From G025836975 sp048751585 (GTDB lineage: Bacteria; Pseudomonadota; Gammaproteobacteria; Burkholderiales; Burkholderiaceae_B), in the NCBI RefSeq assembly GCF_048751585.1, contig NZ_JAZHOB010000003.1, positions 62,001-126,000 on the forward strand: a stretch of DNA of 64,000 nucleotides. Direction: 5' to 3'. A program made the translations under genes and the position numbers. The notes under the pieces were generated by a model that saw nothing but the letters and a program-made list of their open reading frames with translations, made no database searches and was not told the origin of the DNA. Position 1 is the first letter of the stretch. The number at the start of each line of letters is the position of its first letter. Below are positions 1-8,009 of the stretch, one piece after another.

Positions 1-1050
1 GTCATCAGCGGGACCAAGGCTATAGTCACTGGCGCTCCGTACATGCACGAACTCCTGGTCATGCCCAGCCGCAATATGGGTAGGGACGACGCGGATTTCG
101 CGGTCTGTTGCGCGGTCCCTGTCGATGCGAAGGGAATCACCATAGTGGCTCGTCCCGCCGGGCGGCCGGGCGAGAAGCTGGAGCACGGCAGTGCGCTCTT
201 TTCCCGAAAATACGGGCAATCCACCGGTGTGGTCATCTTTGACCGGGTTTTTGTCCCCTGGGATCGGGTTTTCTACGATCAAGAATGGGAACACAGTCAC
301 GTGCTGACCTACAGCTATGCGACACATCACCGCCATAGCTGCATCGCGGCCAGGGCGGGCTTCGGGGACCTGCTTATCGGCGCGGGCGCCTTGATGTGCG
401 AAGCCAATGGTTTCGACCCCGGGACAAAGAGCAACTTGCGCGAGCCCATGGTGGAGCTCATAAAGATTACCGAGGGCTTCTATGCCTGCGGCGTTGCGGC
501 CAGCGTGTATGCCGCCGCGGATCCCCATAGCGGCAGTTTCATGCCGGAGCCGGTGTTCAGCAATATCGGCAAGTTGCTATTGTCGACGCAGATTTATGAC
601 ATGCACCGCATTGCACATGAAGTGTCCGGCGGACTGATCGTGGCGTTGCCCGGGCCGGACGAGGACCACAACCCCGCGACCAGCGCGACACTGTCGGACG
701 TGCTGCGGGCCAATCCCAGCGTTCCTTACGAAAAGCGTATCGAGACAGCCCGTTTTATAGAGGATCTGACGGCTTCCTATCAAGCCGGGTGGTATTCGGT
801 CATCAGCCTGCATGGCGGCGGTTGGCCCGCGGCGATGAAGCAGGAAATCTGGCGCAATTATCCGGTGGGGTCCAAGGTGGAACTTGTCGAACGCTTGCTG
901 GAACGCGGGGTGCTGCACCAGGAGGACCGGGCCATCACCAGGAACCGCCAGCCCGGCCGTTGCTGCGACAAGGGCTGCACCGCTCCTGGGCAGCCGGTGA
1001 TGGTTCCGCTCCCGGCCAGCGGGGCGGCCCATCCCGATCCCGATGCTTGA
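1..1050 (+). CDS. HpaB-family flavin-dependent hydroxylase, 5' truncated
   Basis: The reading frame is open from base 1, so the N-terminus lies outside the window; 349 C-terminal residues are visible. The start of the visible part (SGTKAIVTGAPYMHELLVMP) and the later GFGDLLIGAGALMCEANG and HEVSGG segments are typical of the 4-hydroxyphenylacetate 3-hydroxylase / 4-hydroxybutyryl-CoA dehydratase superfamily, which has an acyl-CoA-dehydrogenase-like fold and uses reduced FAD. The dehydratase branch needs Fe-S ligands including an H-x6-C pair; the corresponding segment here (ATHHRHSCIAARAG) has Ala where that Cys would fall, so a hydroxylase-type role is more likely. The extreme C-terminus is Cys-rich (RCCDKGC). 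The substrate is unknown. Its stop lies 6 bp from the convergent asparaginase-like gene. A downstream ATG at 43 is internal, not the start. Confidence 0.8.
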   Translation, partial: VISGTKAIVTGAPYMHELLVMPSRNMGRDDADFAVCCAVPVDAKGITIVARPAGRPGEKLEHGSALFSRKYGQSTGVVIFDRVFVPWDRVFYDQEWEHSHVLTYSYATHHRHSCIAARAGFGDLLIGAGALMCEANGFDPGTKSNLREPMVELIKITEGFYACGVAASVYAAADPHSGSFMPEPVFSNIGKLLLSTQIYDMHRIAHEVSGGLIVALPGPDEDHNPATSATLSDVLRANPSVPYEKRIETARFIEDLTASYQAGWYSVISLHGGGWPAAMKQEIWRNYPVGSKVELVERLLERGVLHQEDRAITRNRQPGRCCDKGCTAPGQPVMVPLPASGAAHPDPDA

Positions 1051-1056
1051 ATCCGT

Positions 1057-2091
1057 TTACGTATCTAACAGCGAGCGCAGGGCGGCTTGCGAAGCATCGC
1101 CTGCCGCCATCGCGAGCATCAGTACAACCCGTGCTTTCCACGCGGACAAATCGCCGGCGAGGGCTGCTCCGTCGTTCTGCAAGAGCTGGGATGCGCCTTC
1201 GAAACCATAGCATGCCCGCGTCCCTCCGCGCGGGACACGCGTGGCGATCACGACCGGAATTCCACTACGCAACAAGTCTTGTATGGACGAAGCGAAGCTG
1301 GGGTTAACATGCCCCGAACCCACTGCCTGTATGACTATGCCTTGCGCTCCGTCGGCCACGGCGGCCTTGATGAGGCTGCCCGGCGCACCGGCGTACATTG
1401 GGATGACGTCGACGCGGGGCAGCGGTCGCCCATCATAGGCCATGCGCAGGCGGCGCGACGGCTTGCGATGGAATGCCACCCGGTCGGCTGTGATGTTTCC
1501 AAGAAAGCCCCATTCTCCCGAATTGAAGGTCTCCACGTCGAAGGTGTGCGTCTTGTGCACGTCCCGCGCCGCATTGATGTGCTGGTTCAGGACAACCAGC
1601 ACGCCCATGCCCCGAGATTGCGGGTGCACGCACACTTGCAGTGCGTTCAGCAAATTGCGTGAACCATCGTAGTCCCGTTCAGAGCTGTTGCGCTGCGCGC
1701 CGACAAGCACAACGGGCTTGTCGGAAGACAAGGTAAGGTCCAGGAACCAGGCGGTCTCTTCGAGCAGGCCGGTTCCATGGCTCACCACTACGCCGGCAAT
1801 ACCATCGTCGGCCAACAAGGAAGTGATCCGCGTATGCAGCGGCATCCAATGTTCCGGGCCGATGTGCGGGGATGGGATGCGTGCAAAATCCTCCAGGTCC
1901 ACAGCAATCCGGCCCTCCAGTTCCGGTAGCGCCCCGAGCAAGTCGCCCGCCGATAGGGCGGGGATGGCCAGGCCGGTGACGGGGTCTATCCGCGAGGCGA
2001 TGGTGCCTCCGGTGGAAAGAAGCACGCAGCGTGGCGCCGTCCCACTTGTCGCGTCTTGCTTCGGTTCTGTTTCAAGCATGCTTTGCATCAT
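1057..2091 (-). CDS. Asparaginase/glutaminase-fold protein with altered active site
   Basis: A 344-aa member of the L-asparaginase family. The first-Thr motif STGGTIAS, the motif around the second Thr (SHGTGLLEETAWFL) and the Lys motif RDVHKTHTFDVETF are all present. Three substrate-pocket features of E. coli AnsB are not: the Asp of HGTD is Gly, there is no Tyr anywhere between GGTIAS and the HGTG motif, and the GSQ loop reads PSPH. Both Thr nucleophile positions and the Lys remain, so it may be an amidohydrolase of different specificity. I chose the ATG at 2091 rather than an upstream in-frame codon at 2142: it has an AGGGA ribosome site, lies 8 bp after the Bug receptor stop, and the longer start would run into that gene. 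It is co-transcribed with the Bug receptor, suggesting it acts on the imported compound. Confidence 0.85.
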   Translation of the reverse strand: MMQSMLETEPKQDATSGTAPRCVLLSTGGTIASRIDPVTGLAIPALSAGDLLGALPELEGRIAVDLEDFARIPSPHIGPEHWMPLHTRITSLLADDGIAGVVVSHGTGLLEETAWFLDLTLSSDKPVVLVGAQRNSSERDYDGSRNLLNALQVCVHPQSRGMGVLVVLNQHINAARDVHKTHTFDVETFNSGEWGFLGNITADRVAFHRKPSRRLRMAYDGRPLPRVDVIPMYAGAPGSLIKAAVADGAQGIVIQAVGSGHVNPSFASSIQDLLRSGIPVVIATRVPRGGTRACYGFEGASQLLQNDGAALAGDLSAWKARVVLMLAMAAGDASQAALRSLLDT

Positions 2092-2099
2092 CTGAATCC

Positions 2100-3086
2100 C
2101 TAGTCTATGCGGGCGCCCGAAGCCTTCACGACCTCGGTCCACTTCGGCACTTCCGCCTTCATGTAGTCACTGAATTCTGACGGGGTGCTATCGCTGATGT
2201 CGATGCCTCGATCCTCGAGCTTGCCGCGCACTTCAGGCTTGGCCAGTACAGACCTGATATCGGCATTGATTTTTTCAACCACTTTGGGATCCGTGCCCGC
2301 CGGGGCCAGCAGGCCATACCAGAACGACATGTCGTATCCGGGCACCCCTGAAGCGCTGATCGTGGGAACGTCCGGCAATGCGCGTGAACCTTTGGCGCTG
2401 GTTACGCCCAACGGGCGCAGCGCGCCGCTCTTGATATGGGGGATGGCTGTGGAGACGTTCTCAAAAATCATGGAAGTCTCACCGGCAATTAAACCGGTCA
2501 ACGCGGGCGCCGCGCTTTTATAAGGTATGTGCATGATGGAGACGCCCGCCATGGTCTTGAACATCTCGGCGGCAAGGTGATTAGAGCTGCCGTTCCCGCC
2601 AGAACCGTAGTTGTATTTTCCCGGCTCGGCTTTCAGCAGCGCTATCAATTCCTGAATATTCCGGGCAGGCACCTTCGGATTGATGACAAGCACGTTCGAC
2701 AGTGTTCCCAGCATCGCCACGGGTGCGAAATCCTTTACTCCATCGTATGGAATGCTGCTGTACAGCAAGCCATTTACGACGTGGGTCGCGGTCGTTCCAA
2801 CGACCATGGTGTAGCCATCGGGCTTTGCGGTGGCGACAGCCGATGAACCGATCACTCCGTTGGCGCCAGCGCGGTTTTCGACCACGACGGGCTGACCCCA
2901 AAGCTTATGCAATTCCGGACCTATCAGCCGAGCCATGATGTCGGGAGTGCCGCCAGGCAAGTATGGGACGACAAGAGTGACCGGGCGCTGCGGGAAGGTC
3001 GCGCTGTCGGCATATGCGGTGGACGCCGATGCGGCCAGCGCAGCCGCGCCCAGCATTAAAGCCGTCTTGCGTGAAAGGAAGTTCAT
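2100..3086 (-). CDS. Bug/TctC-family periplasmic solute receptor
   Basis: A 328-aa protein with a Sec signal peptide (basic MNFLSRK, hydrophobic core, AYA-DSA cleavage region) and the tripartite-tricarboxylate receptor pattern: FPQRPVTLVVPYLPGG near residue 32, the VVVENRAGANGVIG loop, KPDGYTMVVG, and HIPYKSAAPALTGLIAG. These receptors bind small carboxylates or amides and feed TctAB permeases; no permease gene is in this window, so it is an orphan receptor of the kind abundant in Alcaligenaceae. It is the first gene of a two-gene unit with the asparaginase-like gene and is divergent from the LysR gene at 3177, its probable regulator. The ligand cannot be read from the sequence. Confidence 0.92.
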   Translation of the reverse strand: MNFLSRKTALMLGAAALAASASTAYADSATFPQRPVTLVVPYLPGGTPDIMARLIGPELHKLWGQPVVVENRAGANGVIGSSAVATAKPDGYTMVVGTTATHVVNGLLYSSIPYDGVKDFAPVAMLGTLSNVLVINPKVPARNIQELIALLKAEPGKYNYGSGGNGSSNHLAAEMFKTMAGVSIMHIPYKSAAPALTGLIAGETSMIFENVSTAIPHIKSGALRPLGVTSAKGSRALPDVPTISASGVPGYDMSFWYGLLAPAGTDPKVVEKINADIRSVLAKPEVRGKLEDRGIDISDSTPSEFSDYMKAEVPKWTEVVKASGARID

Positions 3087-3176
3087 GGTTGCTCCATTTG
3101 TTCGTGGATGATGGGCACCATGCTAGGAGGCGGTAGTCAGTTAGTCAATTTGAATAATGAGAACTAAAATTAACGT
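3087..3176. promoter_or_regulatory. Divergent promoter between Bug operon and LysR gene
   Basis: This 90-bp AT-rich gap separates divergent start codons, the classic place for a LysR-type operator. It holds two TAGTC direct repeats (near 3135 and 3143) and the 12-mer AATTTGAATAAT at 3147-3158. The same 12-mer recurs at 5205-5216 upstream of the AtuA-type operon. No exact -35/-10 pair was assigned. Confidence 0.5.
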
Positions 3177-4100
3177 ATGGTTAATAATATAAAGTATCGT
3201 CAACTCAAAGCTTTCTGCCTCGCCGCCGAAGAGGGCTCGTTCAATGCCGCCGCACGCCTTCTTTGCGTGTCCCAGCCGGCGTTTACGGCGCTCATCAAGC
3301 ATTTGGAGGACGATCTGAACATGCAGTTGTTCATACGGACGACGCGTAGTTGCCGTCTCACGCCCGAAGGAGAAGGCCTGTATGAAACGATGAATAGGGC
3401 GTTGTCCGACTTGGAAGAGGTCTACCAGTACGCCAAGGAGGAAGGCAAGGGCGTCCGGGGCAAGTTGTCCATCGCTTCCGTGCCGTCCCTGGCCCTGGGC
3501 TTTCTTACAGAGGTTCTAGGGGCCTTTCACCGAAGCTACCCCTCCGTTCATATTTACATGAGCGAACATACCAACGACGAGGTGATTGAAGCGGTGCGGC
3601 GTAACCAGGTGGAACTGGGCATCGGACGCGCCTCTAAGGAAGCCGAGTTCGAGTTCATTCCCTTGCTGGCGGATCGCCTGCTGCTTGCCGCCCCCGAAGG
3701 GCATCCCCTGTTGTCCAGCACCCGCCTGGAATGGCGCTCTTTGGCCAAGCATCGATTGATCATGATAGGCGGCGGCGCGACGGCCCAGGAAATGGAGCTG
3801 ACGTCCAGCGCCAAGTCGTACTCGGTGGAAGCGACGCATCTGGTGACGGCTCTATCTATGGTCAGGCACGGCATGGGCGTGGCGGTTATTCCCAGCAGCG
3901 CGGCGTATGCCTTGGGCTCCGAAGGCTTGCATTTCGCACCCATACACGGCGCGGGGGCACTCAGGCAGTTGGGCGCCGTCTATAAGCGCCGGCGCAAGCT
4001 TTCAGCCAGCGCGCGGCACTTTATCGATCAGGCCAAGTCCATGGCGCCGGCGGCTATCAGGGATTGGGATACAGTATGTGCGGGTGGGGAACCGCGATGA
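3177..4100 (+). CDS. LysR-family transcriptional regulator (Bug-operon partner)
   Basis: A 307-aa LysR regulator. Residues 5-65 form the winged helix-turn-helix (YRQLKAFCLAAEEGSFNAAA, then SQPAFTALIKHLEDDL), followed by a LysR substrate-binding domain (RGKLSIASVPSLALGFL through GMGVAVIPSSAAYAL). It is divergent from the Bug receptor/asparaginase-like pair across 90 bp, so it most likely controls that pair and itself, with a small carboxylate-like effector. Length is normal for the family. The GC content is similar to the genes on its left, unlike the AT-richer second LysR gene that follows. Confidence 0.92.
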   Translation: MVNNIKYRQLKAFCLAAEEGSFNAAARLLCVSQPAFTALIKHLEDDLNMQLFIRTTRSCRLTPEGEGLYETMNRALSDLEEVYQYAKEEGKGVRGKLSIASVPSLALGFLTEVLGAFHRSYPSVHIYMSEHTNDEVIEAVRRNQVELGIGRASKEAEFEFIPLLADRLLLAAPEGHPLLSSTRLEWRSLAKHRLIMIGGGATAQEMELTSSAKSYSVEATHLVTALSMVRHGMGVAVIPSSAAYALGSEGLHFAPIHGAGALRQLGAVYKRRRKLSASARHFIDQAKSMAPAAIRDWDTVCAGGEPR

Positions 4101-4217
4101 CACTATGCGTAGCCCAGATGCGCTCTAGGTAGCTTTTGTATCGCTAAAGTGTAGTTTTCTACTCGTGTCCGCTATTCCAGTACTGTTCACCAAGGTCATA
4201 AAGGCAGAGTCATAGTC

Positions 4218-5129
4218 ATGAATATTTCTCTTGTGCAGCTACGTGCGTTTATCGCTGTGAGCCGTTACGGCAGTTTTACGCTCGCGGCAGAAGCTCTTCA
4301 TAGAACACAGCCCGCCATTACCGTACAAGTCAAACAATTAGAAGAGAACCTTGGGTTAAAGCTATTTGATCGTACTACGCGTCAGCTACGACTTACCACG
4401 GTGGGGTTGGAACTTGTGCCGGCGCTTTCGGCCATGCTTCATCAATTGGATGGGGTCATCGAGATAAGCCAGAATATCCGCACACAAAGGACAGGAGTCA
4501 TAAGAATTGCCTGTCTTCCTTCAGTGGCCTCGTCTTTTTTGCCTGTGCATATTGCTGAGTTTCGAAAACAGCATCCGGGAATTTCTTTTTTATTGAGCGA
4601 CGCCTTGGGCGATAAGGTGATATCGATGGTGACGGGAGGCGATGTCGAATTCGGCCTGACCGATACCCATCCGAATGTGGGAGACCTTGATATCACCCCG
4701 CTGCTAGAAGAGCAGATGTGCGCACTCTTTCTCGAGGGACATCCAATACAGTCGGCGGAACAAGTCGATGTGAATCGGTTGTCTGCCCATGATCTCGTTT
4801 TAATGGCTCATGGAAGCAATGCCAGGCGTATCGTGGATAACGCCTTCGCCGCGCAAGGAAGGGTGGCCGTGGCCTCTTGCGAAGCGTCATATATGTCGAC
4901 CGCTGTCGGAATGGTCCAGGCTGGGCTGGGTATTGCGCTGTTGCCCAGGAGCGGAGTCAATCTACAGGTGGATGGCCGGCTGCGCGCGCGCCTGATTCAA
5001 GCCCCAGGTTTCTCTCGGCAGATTGCTATCGTGAAACTCAAACAAAGATCGCTGTCTCCTTCCGCAGAGAGCTTTGTCCAACTCATTACGGCGGCATCGA
5101 AAGATCAACAGAAGAGGTTCAATACTTAA
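4218..5129 (+). CDS. LysR-family transcriptional regulator (AtuA/BKACE cluster)
   Basis: A 303-aa LysR protein with an N-terminal wHTH (LVQLRAFIAVSRYGSFTLAA, TQPAITVQVKQLEENLGLKL, FDRTTRQLRL) and a C-terminal effector domain (GVIRIACLPSVASSFLP to GMVQAGLGIALLPRSGV). It reads in the same direction as the previous LysR gene, which is unusual for a regulator of that divergent operon, and it leads into the AtuA/BKACE/Bug gene set 190 bp downstream. I infer that it regulates those genes. Base composition is clearly more AT-rich than its left neighbour, marking the start of a compositionally distinct block. Confidence 0.92.
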   Translation: MNISLVQLRAFIAVSRYGSFTLAAEALHRTQPAITVQVKQLEENLGLKLFDRTTRQLRLTTVGLELVPALSAMLHQLDGVIEISQNIRTQRTGVIRIACLPSVASSFLPVHIAEFRKQHPGISFLLSDALGDKVISMVTGGDVEFGLTDTHPNVGDLDITPLLEEQMCALFLEGHPIQSAEQVDVNRLSAHDLVLMAHGSNARRIVDNAFAAQGRVAVASCEASYMSTAVGMVQAGLGIALLPRSGVNLQVDGRLRARLIQAPGFSRQIAIVKLKQRSLSPSAESFVQLITAASKDQQKRFNT

Positions 5130-5321
5130 CTGATGTGCTTCGCTCCTTGTTGCTATATGGAGTTTTATATATTAGTTATTTTTATATAACAATGTAAAAA
5201 ATTTAATTTGAATAATATATCTTGCATGCATAACATGGCCGTGAAGTAGCAATCGCTTTGTCCGCCGTGACGGCAGTTATCGGCGGTGCAGAAAGCGCAA
5301 CAGATATATTGGAGGTTGGAT
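5130..5321 (+). promoter_or_regulatory. AT-rich leader/promoter of the AtuA-BKACE-Bug genes
   Basis: A 192-bp non-coding stretch, strongly AT-rich between about 5155 and 5230. It contains a short inverted repeat GTTAT/ATAAC (5175-5179 and 5186-5190) and the 12-mer AATTTGAATAAT at 5205-5216 shared with the first LysR/Bug intergenic region. It ends in a strong ribosome site GGAGG at 5311-5315. Probable operator and promoter region for the downstream operon. Confidence 0.45.
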
Positions 5322-5672
5322 TTGAAGCGGATTACTCTGCGCGAAATTGCGCACTCAAGGTCAGGTGAAAAAGGTAATGGCTCTAACGTTTCGGTGATCG
5401 GGTATAGCCAGGCAGACTACCCCTTGATTAAAGAGCGGGTGACGGTCGAGGCCGTGCAAAAACTATACGGGCCCATCACAAAGGGCAAAATTACCCGCTA
5501 CGAAGTGCCTTCCATTGGCGCCCTGAATTTTGTGCTGGAAGATGTGCTTGAAGGCGGGCGGTCGCGCACTTTGGCATTTGAGGAGTCAGGCAAAGCGCTC
5601 TCATCGCTGATGCTGGCCATGGAAATCGATGTTCCTGACTCGATAGTCGAGCGCGCGGGAAGCAAGCGATGA
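5322..5672 (+). CDS. AtuA C-terminal ferredoxin-fold-like small protein
   Basis: A 116-aa protein matching the C-terminal domain found on long AtuA-type proteins: IAHSRSGEKGNGSNVSVIGY near the start, GKITRYEVPSIGALNFVLED in the middle and SGKALSSLMLAMEIDVP at the end. I chose a TTG start at 5322 because GGAGG sits 6 bp upstream and the family motif then begins at once; an earlier GTG at 5286 has no ribosome site. Here the domain is a stand-alone gene placed before the gene for the main AtuA domain and overlapping it by 4 bp (ATGA), so the two are translationally coupled and probably form one complex. Molecular function is not established; AtuA is linked to acyclic terpene and related acyl-CoA catabolism. 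Confidence 0.82.
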   Translation: MKRITLREIAHSRSGEKGNGSNVSVIGYSQADYPLIKERVTVEAVQKLYGPITKGKITRYEVPSIGALNFVLEDVLEGGRSRTLAFEESGKALSSLMLAMEIDVPDSIVERAGSKR

Positions 5673-7066
5673 AAGACGTCAATGCGAAGAAAGTACGTCT
5701 GGGCTGCGCAACCGGATGGGCGAGGGATCGATTTGAGCCAGCCAGCGATCTGGTCCGTGATGGCAACATCAATTACCTGTGTTTCGATTCCATGTCGGAA
5801 GTAACAATGAGCGCGGCGCAGGTAGCCATGATGGATGGTGTGGACGTTCCACCTTACGATCCCTATCTGGTCAGCCGCCTAGAGCCAATTCTCAGGGAGT
5901 GCAAAGAGAAGGGCATCAAGATTATTACAAATCAAGGGTGGCTGGATCCAGTGGCTGCAGCCAAGCGCATCATGCGAGCTGCAAGAGAACAGGGCATTGC
6001 CGATCTTAAGGTCGCCGCCGTATGTGGCGGCCTCTTGCTGGATCGAATAGCGGATCTGGGCTTGGATTTCGTGGAGACCGACGAGCCTATCTCGCATAGC
6101 AGGGAAAAGATCGTTTCCGCGGAAACCTACCTGGGGGCGCAGGGCATTGTTGACGCCCTTCGCCAAGGCGCCGATGTCGTGATTACAACGCGGGTGGCTG
6201 ATGCGTGTGTATACCTGGGCCCGCTTGCTCATGAGTTCAATTGGGACTTCGATGACCATCATCTCATGGCAAAGGGCATGGTCATTGGTCACTTACTTGA
6301 GTGCGGATCGCAAATAACAGGCGGGTATTTCGCCGATCCTGGGTACAAAGACGTCCCCAACTTGCACGACGTGGGTACTCCCATCGCAGAGGTTACTGAA
6401 GATCGTGTGATTATCAGCAAACTCCCAGGCACGGGCGGGTTGATCACGGAAGCCACATGCAAAGAACAATTGCTGTATGAGGTGCAAGACCCATCTTCAT
6501 ATTTTTGCCCCGACTGTATTGCTGATTTGACCAAGGTGACATTCAAAGAGATCGAAAAAGATCAAGTCGAGGTATTTATCAGCGATGCAGGTCGGCCTAA
6601 GACGCCAACGTTAAAGGCATTGATCGGTTTGAATGAAGGATTCATGACCGAAGAAATGGTGCTTTTTGCGGGGCCAGGCGCCCTGGCCCGAGCGAAGCTG
6701 ACCCAAACCATCCTGCATGAACGCTTCAAGAAGGTGAAGTTAGACGCTGACGAAATCCGCATGGATTACCTAGGCATAAATAGCGTGCATCGGGAGTCAT
6801 CGCCTCCACTTAACTTTGAGCCTTACGAAGTAATTCTGCGCATAGCAGTGAAAGCCAGTCGCCGAGAAGAGGCGGACAAGCTTAGGAAAGAGGTGGACCC
6901 GCTGGCGGTAAATGGCGCGGCTGGCACAGGAAAATGGGCCACATCTTCACCCGGCTCAAGGGTGCGTCCCGTTGTGGGCCTGAACTCCGCTTTGGTGCCT
7001 CGCGACTTGGTCGCCGTAAACGTTGTGTTACTGGACCTTGTTTCGGAGCCCCATCTGCCGCACTGA
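5669..7066 (+). CDS. AtuA-type DUF1446 protein (acyclic terpene utilisation-like)
   Basis: A 465-aa DUF1446/AtuA N-domain protein. It begins with the family pattern (VRLGCATGWARDRFEPASDL, then INYLCFDSMSEVTMSAAQ), with ITNQGWLDPVAAAKRIMRAA near residue 95 and AAVCGG after it. It ends at DUF1446-only length, without the C-terminal domain that is encoded by the preceding gene. AtuA is required in Pseudomonas for citronellol/geranyl-CoA degradation, but its reaction is not known and similar genes occur in many other catabolic operons. Here it travels with a BKACE enzyme and a Bug receptor, so a role in acyl-CoA or keto-acid catabolism is inferred. The start overlaps the previous stop. Confidence 0.85.
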   Translation: MKDVNAKKVRLGCATGWARDRFEPASDLVRDGNINYLCFDSMSEVTMSAAQVAMMDGVDVPPYDPYLVSRLEPILRECKEKGIKIITNQGWLDPVAAAKRIMRAAREQGIADLKVAAVCGGLLLDRIADLGLDFVETDEPISHSREKIVSAETYLGAQGIVDALRQGADVVITTRVADACVYLGPLAHEFNWDFDDHHLMAKGMVIGHLLECGSQITGGYFADPGYKDVPNLHDVGTPIAEVTEDRVIISKLPGTGGLITEATCKEQLLYEVQDPSSYFCPDCIADLTKVTFKEIEKDQVEVFISDAGRPKTPTLKALIGLNEGFMTEEMVLFAGPGALARAKLTQTILHERFKKVKLDADEIRMDYLGINSVHRESSPPLNFEPYEVILRIAVKASRREEADKLRKEVDPLAVNGAAGTGKWATSSPGSRVRPVVGLNSALVPRDLVAVNVVLLDLVSEPHLPH

Positions 7067-7112
7067 TTGTTGTGCGAAAGAAGTTGCCCACTCACAAATA
7101 CTAGGAACACTG

Positions 7113-7979
7113 ATGTCCAGAAAAGTATGGCTCGAAGTTGCCTTAAATGGAGGTTGGACCCGAGGCCGACAACCATTGATACCTGTCGCCCCACAAGAAA
7201 TTATTCAGGAGGCAATAGCGTGTGTGCGCGCCGGAGCGTCGGTTGTACACCTGCATACCTATGACGAATCCAGCGGCAGGCAGAATGATGATCCCGATAT
7301 TTTTGAATCGATAGTCAAGGGGATTCTTCGCGAATGCGATGCAATCGTATATCCGACCGTAGGGCAGCACCCTGAAAACCCCGACTCTCCGATCAGATAC
7401 GCGCCAATCAAGCAATTGGCTGAAAAGGGCTTGTTGGAGTGGTCGGTGGTGGACCCAGGATCCGTAAATTTCAGCTTGGTTTCGGAGTTGCAGCAGAATC
7501 GTAGCGGTTATGTCTATGTGAATTCCGAACAGCATGTGCGTAATGGCCTGATGCTGGCAAAACAGTATGGCTACCACCCTAGCTACGCAATCTATGAACC
7601 CGGTTTTCTCAGGCTTGGCGCTGCGCTGTTCAAGCACATGACAGGCGTACCTGTGCCAATTTACCGCTTCATGTTCACGGACGTTTTCGCTTTTGGTCTG
7701 CCGCCTGAAGAATTCGCGTTGGACGCCTATCTTCGGCTACTTGATCGAGAGCATCCCCGCGCGCCTTGGATGACTGCGGGCAGGTGTACCGATATCTCGG
7801 CTTTGATCAAACCTACCGTGCACGCCGGAGGGCATATACGCGTCGGGTTGGAAGATGCGCCGCTTGGTACGAATAAGGGGAATCTCGAATGGGTCGAGCG
7901 GGCCGTCGAATTAATTCAGAAAGCGGGCGGGTCGCCTGCCTCTGCCAGTGATGTGCGTTCCAGCGTGCAGAAGCTATAG
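7113..7979 (+). CDS. BKACE (DUF849) beta-keto acid cleavage enzyme
   Basis: A 288-aa enzyme of the 3-keto-5-aminohexanoate cleavage family, which converts a beta-keto acid plus acetyl-CoA into acetoacetate and a CoA ester using a divalent metal, typically zinc. The metal His pair is visible in VVHLHTYD, and RVGLED near the C-terminus supplies the catalytic Arg, the metal Glu and the catalytic Asp of the family. SVVDPGSVNFS and MTGVPVPIYRFMFTD match family blocks. The residue after HLH that is often Val-Arg is Thr-Tyr here, which may reflect substrate choice. I chose the ATG at 7113 (AGGA 6 bp upstream, family-like start MSRKVWLEVALNGG) over an upstream in-frame codon at 7023 that would overlap the AtuA gene. 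Confidence 0.9.
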   Translation: MSRKVWLEVALNGGWTRGRQPLIPVAPQEIIQEAIACVRAGASVVHLHTYDESSGRQNDDPDIFESIVKGILRECDAIVYPTVGQHPENPDSPIRYAPIKQLAEKGLLEWSVVDPGSVNFSLVSELQQNRSGYVYVNSEQHVRNGLMLAKQYGYHPSYAIYEPGFLRLGAALFKHMTGVPVPIYRFMFTDVFAFGLPPEEFALDAYLRLLDREHPRAPWMTAGRCTDISALIKPTVHAGGHIRVGLEDAPLGTNKGNLEWVERAVELIQKAGGSPASASDVRSSVQKL

Positions 7980-8009
7980 ATATAAATAAATAATATAAAG
8001 GAGATAGAT

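Noticed and set aside
1..1050. Calling the first gene 4-hydroxybutyryl-CoA dehydratase
   Set aside because: The expected Cys after the conserved His is not in place, so the hydroxylase-like assignment is safer.
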